Part shown: positions 1 to 9,493 of the stretch, piece by piece
Position numbering within the stretch: position 1 is the first letter of the stretch
Layout of the letters: each line of letters opens with the position of its first letter
Origin: Intestinicryptomonas porci
GTDB lineage: Bacteria; Verrucomicrobiota; Verrucomicrobiia; Opitutales; Intestinicryptomonadaceae
NCBI RefSeq assembly: GCF_033971905.1
Contig: NZ_JALBUT010000001.1
Span: 62,001 to 126,000 of the forward strand
Direction of reading: 5' to 3'
Length of the DNA stretch: 64,000 bases
Made by a program: the position numbers and the translations under genes
Notes under the pieces: model-generated
The model's input: the letters and a program-made list of their open reading frames with translations, nothing else
Told to the model about the DNA's origin: nothing
Databases searched by the model: none

Positions 1-3000
1 TTCGCTTGGAGATACGATTGCGATTGAAGATTTCATCGCAAATGATTTGACGTTTGTTTTTTCTGCATCCAATGCGTCGTAAATTTCTGCTTTGAAAAAT
101 ACTTTTTCCGCAGTTTTGAGTTTTTCTATGTCGTTTGGCGAGACTATGCAGGTGTTGAGAGTTCCCGATGAAAATACTTTCCACTCCTTGCCGTCGGTCG
201 AATAGAACCATTCGTAGAAAATATTTTCTCCCGTTGCGGTTGCCGTGAGCGTTATGGAGTCGTCGCGAATGCAGGCTTTTTTGTCGGCAGTTATGGACTT
301 CAAGGCGAGGGGTTCTATTACCCTCACAGTTGAAATTCGCGACGAGACGCTTCCGGATTCGTTTGAAACTTCAACGAAATAGGTTTTGCCGTTGTCTTTT
401 GCCTTGTCGAATTTTTGCGTCAGTTTGTTCGTGTTCGCCTTGGCAATCGGTTCGGAGTTGCAGAACCATTGATATTTCAAATCCGTTCCGTATGCGACGA
501 CTTCAAGGGTCGCGCTTTTCCCGCTTTCAACCGTGAAGGTTTCGGGAAGGTTTTCCGAAATTTCGGGGGCGAGATATTCGTTTGAAACGTCGCCGTCCAG
601 TTCATCCGCGCAGAACTTCACTCCTTCAAAATCCGAATATTTTACGTTTGTCCAGAACTTGTTTGCCGCAGCGTAGAGATTAAATTCCGAAACGCTGAAA
701 TCTTCGTTTTTCAAAGAGGGTTTTAATTTCATGGCAAATGTGTTGCCCGACTTTTTCCCTCTGTAAGAGCCTTGTTCGAGAACTTTTCCTTCCTCGTTTA
801 CTATTGAGTAAAGTTTTGCATTTTCAAATATTATGCCGTATGAAACGCCGTTTGCCTTGAAAACCATATTCGTTTCCTGCAACGAATCAGGCAATACTGC
901 GGCGCGTTCCGATACTTCAAATTCAAGGTTTGCGGATTTTATTTGAGATGTTGTTTTCCCTTCTGTGTATGTTCCGCCAACCGCGCGGGAAACGCCGTCG
1001 TATTTAAGCGCGAGATTGTATGATATTTTTACGGTCTGCTTTTTGCCGTTTTCGCCATAGGCGCATTGGTTTGCGATTATGGAAAGCGAGGCTTCTTTCG
1101 CATTTTTGAATTTGTATGCAACTTTTGTTCCTTCAAGCCACGAACCGCTTTCTTGGAGCGGGTTGTTTATCAGAATGGCATTTTTTGCGTCGGGGCATAC
1201 GAGCGTGAATTTTTCGCCGTCGATGTCGAATTTCAGCGCGTTGTCCGCAATGCTTGCGGGAATGGGGGGCATAACAAAATCAATGTCGATTTGCGGAGTG
1301 AACTTTTCCGAAATCTGGGAGCCGAGTTCGCAATATACTTTGCATCTGTAAGAGGCGGAGCCTTCTTTGTTTTCTGTGAAAGAATAGGTCGGCTTTACCG
1401 CTTTTTCAATGTCTTGCCAGATTCCGTTTTCGGCGTCAGCCAAAATTTGCCACTGGTATTTGGGCTTTGCGCCTGTTGCGTTTTGAACGCTGAGCTCGGT
1501 TACAAAGCCCGCTCCGAGGTCTTCTATTTTTATGTTTGAGGCGTCGGCTGAATAGCTTTGGTCAAATTCCGCCTGCTTTTGGACTGCGCGTACACCGCCA
1601 ATTCCGGCGGGTTCAGACAGGCTTATTTTTGCCTCTTTCGAAGATACAAAACTGTTTGCAATTATTTTGCCGTCAACTTTAACCCCGACTTGCGCGCGGT
1701 AGCGTTCGCCCATATTTTCGCTTTGCAGGTTTTCAAGGACGATATTTTGCGAATTTTCGCCCTCGATGTCCCTCCATGCGCCGTCTTTGAACACTTGCCA
1801 TTGGTAGTATAGATTTTCGCCCGAAGCGCCAACCGACAACACGGTGTTTTCCCCTCTGAAAGAACCTTTGTAATTAATGTTTTCGGTAATTTTCGGCTTG
1901 GGGAAAACCGATATATTATGTTCGCCCGAATATGCGCTTGCACCCGTTGCATCGCTTACGAGGCACTTGTATGTGCTTTGCGGGACTTTTGCCGACGCCT
2001 TTATCGAAATTGTGTCTTTTTTGGAGCTTGCAGGAACAAAGCCCTTTCCGTCGTTTTTATCCACAAACCACTGGTAGGAGAGCTTGCCCGTATATTTTGT
2101 TGCGGATACGCTAAGGGCAAGCTTTTCGCCGTCTATTAAAGATACGCTTGTGTTTTCAGATGAGACTTCCACAAAGTCCCCCTTGTATTCGACTGCGCCG
2201 ATGGTGGGGTTTGTGCCGCTTCTCGCATTTAAGAAAATATCGGCTGAAACGTTTATTTGGGCATCAGGTGCAAAAGTTGTTGCCGGGCTGTTTTGGGCGA
2301 CGCCGAAAGATGTCATGACCCCTTCCGTGCGCAGTCCCGTAAACATCGGGTTTGCTTCTTTTACGTTTTCCATTGAGACTCTCGCGGGAATTGTGGAGAG
2401 GGTCGGAACTATTGAATTTTTCAAGACCGCAACTGACGTTGTGTCGTCTCTTTCAATGTAAATTTCAGCATATTTTTCAGAGTCGGCAAATATGTTTGAG
2501 CTTGCGTAAAGCGAGCCTTCAAGGGAAATCGCACTGCCTTCTTTCGCTGAATTTTCGCGGAATGTATTAAAAAGCACTTTTGCGGAAGAATTTGCGCTTT
2601 CAGGGCTTACGAGGTCGTCTGAATATGCTATCGCCCCACCTTCGTCCGCCTTGTTTTTATAGAAAGTCGAGTTTGTGATGGAAACAGGCTTTGTTTCTAT
2701 GCCTGCTTTTTGAGCCAGCGCAATGCCCGCGCCCTCGTCTGCTAGGTTCGACTCAAAATAGTTCGCGTTTAGCTCGGGCGATACGTTCGGGCTTCCGATT
2801 ATTGCTATTGCTCCGCCTTCGTCCGCCGAATTTTTTATGAAGCTGTTTTGTTCTGCCAAGGCATCTGCGTCTTCGCATTCAATGTAGAGAGCGCCACCGA
2901 AAGCGTCGTCGCCCTTGGCAGAATTTGAAAGAAACAGATTTTGGATTATTTCGGAGGAATTTTTTGCAATTATGGCAAGCGCGCCGCCTTTTGCTTCGGT

Positions 3001-3989
3001 ATCGTCTTTAAGTATTGACGAAGCTTCGTTCTTTTCAAAGTCGCAATTTGAAATCAAGCCTCCGTATGAGAAAACTGCGCCGCCTTGCGCGAGCCTGTTG
3101 TGAATTTCAATGGGATTAGATTCAAAATCTCTTTCCAGTGCAATGATATATCTGCCTCCGCTGCTTGGGGGACGCGCTGAAATCGCTTTGTTTGACGTAA
3201 ATTTTGTGTTTTCTATTGAAACTAAAAGTTGCGTCGAATTTTCCGCGTAAACCGCGCCTCCTTTTGCGGGGAGTGTGGATGTTGCTTTTGCGGAATTTGA
3301 AACAAATTCGGAATTTTTGATGCCCAATGCGGAGCTTTCAGTTGCAATAGCCGCGATTGCGCCGCCGAAAACCCCGTCTCCTTCCGAATAGCTTTCGCCC
3401 GATTCGGCGGAGTTGTCCTTAAATATGCAATTTTTTATGAAAAGCGGTGCATTGTTGGCGAGAATGGCTCCGCCCCAAGCTTTTAAGTCGGGAGTGTCTT
3501 CGGTTGCCATCGGCACGCGGATATATTCCTTTTCAATGGAGTTTTCTTCAAAAGGTCTTATGGGTATGGGATCAGGAATCGGTCTTATTGATACAAAGAA
3601 GCTTCTCGTCGCCTTTCCCTTTGCAAACGTAAGGCATGACACGTTTAGCTGCGCTCCGTTTACGTATAAGAGGCGAAAATTATTGTTGCCTTGTATTACG
3701 GAGGGCTTGGCGTTTGACGGGGAAGATGATGTTTCGTCTCCGTTAAACCCGCCGGTTATTTTCAATTTTTTGGATATGTTTAATTGTTCAGAAAGAGTGT
3801 ATGTGCCTGATTTTAGAAAAATTTCATCGTCAGGCTTTGATATTTCCACTGCTTTTGCGAGAGTCTTCAATGAGGATTGCAGGAAGAGCCGTCATTTGAA
3901 TCTTTGCCCGAAGGGCTTACATATATGCTGCTTGCGCAAAGAGCGTTGGCAAACATAAATATGCTTATATAGGGTATAATTTCTTTCAT
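1..3989 (-). CDS. Giant secreted beta-helix and Ig-like surface protein, partial, frameshifted near its N-terminus
   Basis: Probable cell-surface or adhesin-like protein; its C-terminus lies beyond the left edge. The start at 3989 gives a 40-residue signal-peptide segment (MKEIIPYISIFMFANALCAS) followed by IYVSPSGKDSNDGSS, a typical opening of DUF1565/beta-helix proteins, then a TGA at 3869-3867. The other frame is open without a stop from 3891 to base 1, about 1297 codons, and resumes with SLKTLAKAVEISKPDDEIF, exactly the continuation this family expects. Repeats of the FxxN and GGAI type follow (FKDN, FVSN, FTSN, FEKN, FLSN, FIKN, FESN, FYKN; GGAIA, GGAVY, GGALA), as in chlamydial Pmp proteins. 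Several Ig-like modules come next with a YQW...W pattern (YQWFVDKND, YQWQVFKDGAW, YQWQILADAENGIW, YQWFCNSE, YEWFYSTDGKEW). One base is missing relative to an intact gene, so this is a pseudogene, a sequence error or a recoding site. Confidence 0.75.
3867..3894 (-). other. Frameshift site in the giant surface-protein gene
   Basis: The signal-peptide frame ends in TGA at 3869-3867. The downstream frame has its own upstream TGA at 3894-3892, so the two frames overlap only between 3891 and 3867. Restoring one base in this overlap would fuse SNDGSSCN to SSLKTLAKAVE. No homopolymer or obvious slippery heptamer is present, which argues against phase variation and for a simple mutation or assembly error. 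Confidence 0.7.
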
Positions 3990-4219
3990 AATAAATATTT
4001 TACATTCCAAGACTTTTGCCTGTCAATAGTTAATTCATTATTTAACGGAATTCCGCCATCGGAGAAAAAGAAAAATTTTATATTAAAACGGGGTGAAAAA
4101 ATACTTGCCAAAAGGGGCATGGAAACGCTTTTTTCCAAAAAAATGAAAAAAATGGGAAAAAAAGCTTGCGCATTCATGAAAATCCTATTTATTAACGTGT
4201 TTTTTTAAAGATTTAAGAA

Positions 4220-4534
4220 ATGAAAGCGACAATTAAAGTTCAGGGTGCGCAGCTTACAGTGGCTGAAGGCGATATTGTTTTCGTCAACCGTTTTAAAGGT
4301 TCAAACGCAGGCGACGTTGTGGAAATCAAAGACGTGCTTATGGCCGGCGAAGGCGCAGACGTAAAATTTGGTTCACCGGTAATCGAAGGCGCGGTTGTTA
4401 AGGCGAAAATTCTTGAAAACAAGCGTGGAGATAAGGTTGTAATCATCAAGAAAAAGCGTCGTCAGGGTTATGAACGCAGGCAGGGTCATCGTCAAGAGCT
4501 CTCTGTTTTGAAAATCGAATCCATCAAGGCGTAA
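4220..4534 (+). CDS. rplU: 50S ribosomal protein L21
   Basis: Structural protein of the large ribosomal subunit that contacts 23S rRNA. The 104-residue product has the usual L21 length, the N-terminal strand pattern KATIKVQGAQLTVAEGDIVFVNR and the family hallmark KKRRQGYERRQGHRQ near the C-terminus (normally KRRKNSRRKQGHRQ). It lies 19 bp upstream of rpmA, the classic rplU-rpmA pair. The Shine-Dalgarno is weak (aagaa just before the ATG). Confidence 0.96.
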   Translation: MKATIKVQGAQLTVAEGDIVFVNRFKGSNAGDVVEIKDVLMAGEGADVKFGSPVIEGAVVKAKILENKRGDKVVIIKKKRRQGYERRQGHRQELSVLKIESIKA

Positions 4535-4553
4535 TCGAAAGGAATAATCGGAT

Positions 4554-4799
4554 ATGGCACATAAAAAAGGTCAGGGTGCAGCGAAGAACGGCAGAGATTC
4601 CCGTTCACAGCGTCGCGGCGTAAAGAAGTTCGGCGGTGAATACGTTGTTGCGGGCAACATCATTTTGCGCCAGTGCGGCACAAAAATCCACGCGGGCGAA
4701 AATGTCGGCATGGGTCGCGACTACACTTTGTACGCTCTTGTTGACGGCAACGTAAAGTGGGACGGCGCGCATCGCAAAGTTTCGGTTGTTGTTGCGTAA
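4554..4799 (+). CDS. rpmA: 50S ribosomal protein L27
   Basis: Large-subunit protein whose N-terminal tail reaches the peptidyl-transferase centre. The 81-residue product begins MAHKKGQGAAKNGRDSRSQR and carries the conserved GNIILRQCGTKIHAGENVGMGRDYTLYAL block. The start already exposes the mature-type AHKKG tail, so there is no N-terminal extension like the one cleaved by Prp in Firmicutes. A GAAAGGA Shine-Dalgarno lies about 9 bp upstream. Second gene of the rplU-rpmA operon, followed by a terminator. Confidence 0.97.
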   Translation: MAHKKGQGAAKNGRDSRSQRRGVKKFGGEYVVAGNIILRQCGTKIHAGENVGMGRDYTLYALVDGNVKWDGAHRKVSVVVA

Positions 4800-4820
4800 A
4801 TCGCGCACAAATTTTACATT

Positions 4821-4855
4821 AAGCCGAAGGCGGAATGCTTTTGGCTTTTTTTATT
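4821..4855 (+). terminator. Rho-independent terminator after rpmA
   Basis: AAGCC at 4821-4825 pairs with GGCTT at 4843-4847, extended by A-T pairs inside the stem, and is followed by a T-rich tract (ttttttattttt). Confidence 0.75.
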
Positions 4856-4896
4856 TTTACTTGAAGCTTTTATTTTCGCAAATAAATTAAAAAAAT

Positions 4897-5628
4897 ATGG
4901 AAAATCAATTTGCAAGACCCGATGGCAGAAGGTGCGATGAAATGCGCCAAGTGTCGTTTTTGACTAATTTTGCGCCGCACGCCACAGGCTCGGTTCTCGT
5001 CAGCTTTGGCAACACAAAGGTGATTTGCGCCGCGTGCCTTGAAAAGAAAGTGCCCTCTTGGATGAACAATTTGGAAACTCCGCAAGGCTGGATAAGTGCG
5101 GAATATTCGATGCTGCCTTACTCCACGCTAACGCGCAAGCCGAGACCTTCAATGGGCAAGCAGGACGGCAGAAGTGTTGAAATCCAGCGTCTCATTGGCA
5201 GGTCGCTAAGGGCGGTTGCCGACCTTTCCAAAATTGCGGGCTACACCCTTTGGCTCGACTGCGATGTGTTGCAGGCGGACGGCGGAACGCGCACTGCGTC
5301 CATTTCGGGGGCGTATGTTGCCGCAAAGCTTGCCGTAAGAAAGCTGATTGAGGCGGGAGAGTTGGCTGAAGATCCGTTTACGGATTCTGTTGCCGCCGTT
5401 TCTGTCGGGATATACGAAGGCAATGTCGTTTTGGATTTGCCCTATGTTGAGGACAGCGCGGCAAGTGTTGATTCCAACATCGTAATGACGGGTTCGGGCA
5501 AGTTCGTTGAATTGCAGTCAACGGGCGAGGAGGCGACTTTTAATGCAGACGAGCTTTCAAAATTCATTGACTTTGCGAAAATCGGCATTGAAAACATCAC
5601 AAAATTGCAAATGGAGGCGTTGGCTTAA
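4897..5628 (+). CDS. rph: Ribonuclease PH
   Basis: Phosphorolytic 3'-5' exoribonuclease that trims tRNA 3' ends. The 243-residue length fits the family (about 240). Motifs include the N-terminal RPDGRRCDEMRQVSF, the GSVLVSFGNTKVICAA strand, the substrate-binding RKPRPSMGKQDGRSVEIQRLIGRSLRA region (shown here as a landmark in two parts: KQDGRSVEIQRLIGRSLRA) and CDVLQADGGTRTASISGA. The catalytic Asp of the DVLQADGGTRTA block is present. There is no clear Shine-Dalgarno. It ends 4 bp before the next gene, suggesting co-transcription. Confidence 0.96.
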   Translation: MENQFARPDGRRCDEMRQVSFLTNFAPHATGSVLVSFGNTKVICAACLEKKVPSWMNNLETPQGWISAEYSMLPYSTLTRKPRPSMGKQDGRSVEIQRLIGRSLRAVADLSKIAGYTLWLDCDVLQADGGTRTASISGAYVAAKLAVRKLIEAGELAEDPFTDSVAAVSVGIYEGNVVLDLPYVEDSAASVDSNIVMTGSGKFVELQSTGEEATFNADELSKFIDFAKIGIENITKLQMEALA

Positions 5629-5632
5629 CATT

Positions 5633-5971
5633 ATGGAGAAAAACACTGATAAAATAGAAAATGCGGTTGCTGCATTCCGCAATCCCTATTCCTGCGCGCA
5701 GACAATTTATGCCGCGTTTGCCGACAAGATTGACGAAGAAAAGCTCGCTTATTACAAAGCGATGAGCGGTGGAAGGAGCGAGGGCGGATTTTGCGGGGCG
5801 TTGTTTGCGGCGAGGAATTTTGTTCCCGAAGAAAAGCGCGGAGAGCTTGACAAGTTTTTTGAGGAAAACACAGGGGCGTTGACTTGCAAGGAAATCAAAA
5901 CAAAATTTAAAACTCCTTGCGCGGACTGCGTGAAGTTCGCGGGCATGGGGATATTAAAATTTTCAAAATAA
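5633..5971 (+). CDS. C_GCAxxG_C_C family small cysteine-rich protein
   Basis: A 112-residue protein of the putative redox or metal-binding family named after its cysteine pattern; biochemical function is unknown. The pattern is visible as NPYSCAQTIYAAF, then GGFCGALFAARNF in the glycine-rich centre, then CKEIKTKFKTPCADCVKFAG near the C-terminus. The start at 5633 (MEKNTDKIENA) is preferred over an upstream in-frame start inside rph, because the rph reading frame runs to 5628. A strong terminator follows immediately. Confidence 0.8.
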   Translation: MEKNTDKIENAVAAFRNPYSCAQTIYAAFADKIDEEKLAYYKAMSGGRSEGGFCGALFAARNFVPEEKRGELDKFFEENTGALTCKEIKTKFKTPCADCVKFAGMGILKFSK

Positions 5972-5977
5972 AATTCG

Positions 5978-6004
5978 GGGCGTCTAAAAAAAGACGCCTT
6001 TTTT
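5978..6004 (+). terminator. Rho-independent terminator
   Basis: Perfect stem GGCGTCT (5979-5985) / AGACGCC (5992-5998) with an A-rich loop and a following run of six T. It closes the rph operon. Confidence 0.9.
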
Positions 6005-6019
6005 ATGAAAATTTTTTTG

Positions 6020-6411
6020 CGCGGATTAATTTTTAATTTGACTTATGCTGATACCCAACCAAGCTTCAATCAAATAATCAGTATATAATTTTTTGCGAAA
6101 CACAAAAATCAAACGGGAAAGGATGGTTGGAAGTTCAATGCAGTTTTTTGCACGGGCAGCGTTTGCCGATACGTCGGCAATTCATGTGCGCTACTGGACT
6201 TCCCAATGCGAACAGATGCCGCGCGGCCTTTTCGGCGCAAGTCGCGGCTGATTGAAAAAATTTTGGCGCGCATGGATTTCCCCGCGTCCGAACCGCTTTT
6301 TTGTTTGCGGTTCTTCAAGTTTTCAAATTAGGCGTTTTGTCTCTTCTTTTTTTAGCAGGGGGCGAAAACTGTCTTTTTTTAAACCTGTAAAAATTTTTAC
6401 TATTCGCAAAA
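6020..6411 (+). promoter_or_regulatory. Structured leader upstream of the polyamine operon
   Basis: About 390 bases without a recognised gene between the rph terminator and speD. They hold a perfect 7-bp hairpin TTGCCGA-TACG-TCGGCAA (6163-6180), a GC-rich stem GCCGCG (from about 6214) with CGCGGC (up to about 6249) enclosing CGGCC-TTTT-CGGCG-like pairing, and a short ORF (6138-6251). The GC-rich, folded character differs from the AT-rich intergenic regions elsewhere in the window, suggesting a cis-regulatory leader for speD. A known SAM riboswitch could not be matched by eye. The part after 6260 shows no recognisable structure. Confidence 0.4.
6138..6251 (+). CDS. Possible 37-codon leader ORF upstream of speD
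   Basis: ATG at 6138 is preceded by GGAAG at a 4-base distance. It encodes a 37-residue peptide (MQFFARAAFADTSAIH, then VRYWTSQCEQMPRGLFGASRG) ending in TGA at 6249-6251. An in-frame ATG at 6123 would add five residues. Both hairpins of the leader lie inside this ORF, so translation would melt or reform them, as in attenuation-type leaders. No known family is recognised; another overlapping frame is also open across this region, so coding is uncertain. Confidence 0.3.
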   Translation: MQFFARAAFADTSAIHVRYWTSQCEQMPRGLFGASRG

Positions 6412-7182
6412 ATGGAAAACAAATTAAAACTTTACGGTTTTAACAATTTGACAAAATCTTTGAGCTTCAACCTCTATGACGTCTGCTACGCAAAGACTTC
6501 AAGAGAGCAGAAAAACTACATAGAATACGTTGACAGCCAGTACAATTCAGACCGCATAACGGGGATAATGTCGGAGCTTACCGCGCAGATTGGCGCAAAA
6601 GTCATAAGCATTTCAAAGCAGGATTACGACCCGCAGGGTGCGTCTGTCACGTTTTTGATTTCCGACGACTCGATTGCCGCGCAAACCCGCAGAAGAGGGG
6701 AGGACATTGTGGCGCATCTCGACAAAAGCCACGTCACGGTGCACACCTATCCCGAATACCATCCCGAAACTTGCATTGCAACTTTCCGCGTTGATATAGA
6801 TGTTGCGACTTGCGGGGAAATCACGCCCCTTTCCACTCTCGACTATCTCATAGCAAGTTTTAGTTCCGACATAATAACGATGGACTACCGCGTGCGCGGA
6901 TTTACTCGAAACGTTGCGGGGAAAAAGATATTCATCGACCACCGCATAACTTCAATTCAAGACTACATAGACAAGCGGACTTTAAGCAAGTACGACGCCA
7001 TGGATATCAACGTCTATCAGGCAAACACTTTCCACACCAAAATGCTCATAAAGGATATCGACTTGCAAAACTATCTCTTCCAGATAGACCCTAACGACCT
7101 GCCAAAAAAGCAGCGCGCAAAAATAAGCTCGAGCCTCAGGCGCGAGATGTTGGAAATTTTCAGCGGCAAAAATATTTACTAA
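6412..7182 (+). CDS. speD: S-adenosylmethionine decarboxylase, long gammaproteobacterial type
   Basis: Makes decarboxylated SAM, the aminopropyl donor for spermidine synthase. The 256-residue product closely matches the E. coli-type enzyme, with DKSHVTVHTYPEYHPE containing the self-processing Lys105-Ser106 site that generates the pyruvoyl group. Other landmarks are FRVDIDVATCGEITPLSTLDYL, DYRVRGFTRNVAGKKIFIDH and DINVYQANTFHTKML. First gene of the polyamine operon; speA starts 1 bp after its stop. There is no Shine-Dalgarno before the ATG (ttcgcaaaaatgg). The long type is more typical of Gammaproteobacteria than the short Bacillus/Thermotoga form. Confidence 0.95.
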   Translation: MENKLKLYGFNNLTKSLSFNLYDVCYAKTSREQKNYIEYVDSQYNSDRITGIMSELTAQIGAKVISISKQDYDPQGASVTFLISDDSIAAQTRRRGEDIVAHLDKSHVTVHTYPEYHPETCIATFRVDIDVATCGEITPLSTLDYLIASFSSDIITMDYRVRGFTRNVAGKKIFIDHRITSIQDYIDKRTLSKYDAMDINVYQANTFHTKMLIKDIDLQNYLFQIDPNDLPKKQRAKISSSLRREMLEIFSGKNIY

Positions 7183-7183
7183 A

Positions 7184-8638
7184 ATGGCGGTCAAAACAGA
7201 TTTTTCGCGCGCGCCGCTCTTTGAGGCGATGTTGAAATTCAGGGATATGCGCGTGGTCCCGTTTGACGTTCCCGGGCATAAGCGCGGAAGGGGCAATCCC
7301 AAGCTTGCGGAGTTTTTGGGCGACAAGTGCCTTTCTATCGACGTAAATTCGATGAAGCCCCTCGACAACCTCTGCCATCCGACGTCCGTAATCGCGGAGG
7401 CGCAGGATTTGGCGGCAAAGGCTTTCGGCGCGGAGCATGCGTTTTTCATGGTTAACGGCACGACGGGTGCGGTGCAGAGCATGGTTTTGTACGCGTTAAA
7501 GCGCGGCGAGAAAATCATACTTCCGCGCAACGTCCACAGAAGTGCGATAAACGCCCTCGTGCTTTGCGGCGCGATTCCCGTCTATGTAAATCCCGCGGTC
7601 GATTCAAGGCTTGGCATCGCGCTTGGAATGCCGCTTGAAGGGCTTAAAAAGGCGATTAGAGAAAATCCCGACGCAAAGGCGGTTCTCGTGAACAATCCGA
7701 CTTATTACGGCATTTGCTCCGACTTGAAAAAAATCGTCAAAACCGCCCATTCAAAGAATATGCTCGTCTTGGTTGACGAGGCGCACGGGGCGCATTTTTC
7801 ATTCGGAAAGAATATGCCCGTCTCGGCAATGAAAGCGGGGGCAGATTTGGCGAGCGCAAGCATGCACAAGTCGGGAGGAAGCTTAACGCAAAGCTCGATT
7901 TTGCTTGCTTCTAAAAAGATAAACGAGGGCTATTTGCGCCAGATAATAAATTTGACGCAGACTACGAGTGCGTCATATCTCCTGCTTTCAAGTTTGGATT
8001 TGTCGCGCAGGGAGCTTTCTTTGCACGGCGGGGAGATTTTTGAAAAGGTTTGCGAGCTTGCCGAATACGCGAGAAAAGAGATAAACGACATAGGGGATTT
8101 TTACGCCTTTTCGCGCGAAATAATAGACGGCGTGAATGTCTGCGATTTTGACATCACAAAGCTTTCAATCCACACTCTCGATGCGGGCATTGCGGGCATA
8201 GAAGTCTATGACATTTTGCGCGACGAATACGATATTCAGATTGAATTTGGCGACATGGGCAACGTTCTTGCCTATGTTTCGGTCGGCGACAGAAAGCGCG
8301 ACATTGAACGCCTTGTAAGCGCGCTTGCCGAAATCAGGCGCGTGCGCAGAAAGCCGAAGAAGGGTATGTTTGAAAGGGAATTCATTACGCCTAAGGTCGC
8401 GCTTTCACCGCAGGAGGCTTTTTATTCTCAAAAAGAGCAGGTGCCTCTCGCAAAATCCGCGGGCAGGGTGGCTTGCGAATTTGTGATGTGCTATCCGCCG
8501 GGCATTCCCGTGCTTGCGGCGGGCGAGGTCATAACGCCCGAAATTATCGAATACATAAAATACGCAAAGTCCAAGGGGTGTTCCTTGACGGGAACGCAGG
8601 ATTTGAGCGTGTCTAAACTAACTGTTTTAAAGGATTGA
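7184..8638 (+). CDS. speA: Arginine (Orn/Lys/Arg family) decarboxylase
   Basis: PLP-dependent fold-type I decarboxylase of the short Bacillus SpeA/YaaO-like class (484 aa), lacking the N-terminal wing domain of the E. coli inducible enzymes. Landmarks are FDVPGHKRGRGN, NGTTGAVQSM, NVHRSAINAL, VDEAHGAHFSF and the PLP lysine K229 in SASMHKSGGSLTQ. Arginine is the likely substrate because agmatinase is encoded two genes downstream; lysine or ornithine cannot be excluded from sequence alone. It starts directly after speD and ends 3 bp before speE. Confidence 0.88.
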   Translation: MAVKTDFSRAPLFEAMLKFRDMRVVPFDVPGHKRGRGNPKLAEFLGDKCLSIDVNSMKPLDNLCHPTSVIAEAQDLAAKAFGAEHAFFMVNGTTGAVQSMVLYALKRGEKIILPRNVHRSAINALVLCGAIPVYVNPAVDSRLGIALGMPLEGLKKAIRENPDAKAVLVNNPTYYGICSDLKKIVKTAHSKNMLVLVDEAHGAHFSFGKNMPVSAMKAGADLASASMHKSGGSLTQSSILLASKKINEGYLRQIINLTQTTSASYLLLSSLDLSRRELSLHGGEIFEKVCELAEYARKEINDIGDFYAFSREIIDGVNVCDFDITKLSIHTLDAGIAGIEVYDILRDEYDIQIEFGDMGNVLAYVSVGDRKRDIERLVSALAEIRRVRRKPKKGMFEREFITPKVALSPQEAFYSQKEQVPLAKSAGRVACEFVMCYPPGIPVLAAGEVITPEIIEYIKYAKSKGCSLTGTQDLSVSKLTVLKD

Positions 8639-8641
8639 ATT

Positions 8642-9493
8642 ATGTCGCTTTGGTTTACTGAAAAACAGACGGAAAATGTTGGCTTTTCCATAAAGGTCAG
8701 CCGCCAGCTATTTTCAAAAAAGAGCGATTTCCAAAAAATCGAAATCTTCGATTCGGAAGAGTTCGGCAGGTTTTTGGCTCTTGACGGAATTATGATGCTT
8801 ACCGAAAAGGACGAGCATATTTATCACGAAATGATTGTGCATCCCGCAATGGCGGTGCATCCGCGCGCAAAGGACATTTTGGTAATCGGCGCGGGCGACG
8901 GCGGCGTTTTGAGGGAGCTTGCGCGCTACAAGTCAATCAAGCATATCGACGTGGTTGAAATCGACGAGAATGTGGTGGAAGCCGCCAAAGAGTTTCTGCC
9001 CCAGACCGCATGCGGATTTAAAGATCCTCGCATAGACCTGCATTTTGAGGACGGGGTGCGCTTTGTGCGCCGAAAAAGCGATTGCTACGATTTGATAATC
9101 GTCGATTCCACCGACCCTTTCGGACCCGGCGAGGGGCTTTTCACAAAGGAGTTTTACGGCGGGTGCAACAAGGCTTTGCGCAAGGACGGCATACTTGTAA
9201 ACCAGCATGAAAGCCCGTTTTATAAAGACGACGCGGCGGCGATGGCGCACACGCACAAGCATATTTTCAAGCGTTTTCCGATTGCGAAAGTTTATCAGGC
9301 GCACATTCCGACTTACCCGTCGGGGCATTGGCTCTTTGGATTTGCGTCGAAGAAATACCATCCGCTAAAAAATTTAAATTCCGACAAGTGGAACGCGCTG
9401 AAAATCAAAACGCGCTACTACAATACAAACCTTCACTTGGGCGCGTTCGCCCTTCCGACTTATGTAGAGGAGATGCTAAAAGATGTTGAATAA
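8642..9493 (+). CDS. speE: Spermidine synthase
   Basis: Aminopropyltransferase that joins decarboxylated SAM to putrescine. The 283-residue product starts MSLWFTEKQTENVGFSIKV, as in typical SpeE, and carries LALDGIMMLTEKDEHIYHEM, the SAM-binding VIGAGDGGVLRELARY, VEIDENVVEAAKEFLP and the catalytic region DLIIVDSTDPFGPGEGLF. It overlaps the start of speB by 11 bp, consistent with translational coupling. Confidence 0.96.
   Translation: MSLWFTEKQTENVGFSIKVSRQLFSKKSDFQKIEIFDSEEFGRFLALDGIMMLTEKDEHIYHEMIVHPAMAVHPRAKDILVIGAGDGGVLRELARYKSIKHIDVVEIDENVVEAAKEFLPQTACGFKDPRIDLHFEDGVRFVRRKSDCYDLIIVDSTDPFGPGEGLFTKEFYGGCNKALRKDGILVNQHESPFYKDDAAAMAHTHKHIFKRFPIAKVYQAHIPTYPSGHWLFGFASKKYHPLKNLNSDKWNALKIKTRYYNTNLHLGAFALPTYVEEMLKDVE

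Noticed and set aside
6109..6318. 69-residue minus-strand ORF in the speD leader
   Set aside because: It has no ribosome site and lies opposite structured leader sequence; it is likely chance.
6020..6411. SAM riboswitch upstream of speD
   Set aside because: The conserved core of the SAM-I or SAM-II types could not be matched by eye; only generic hairpins are present.
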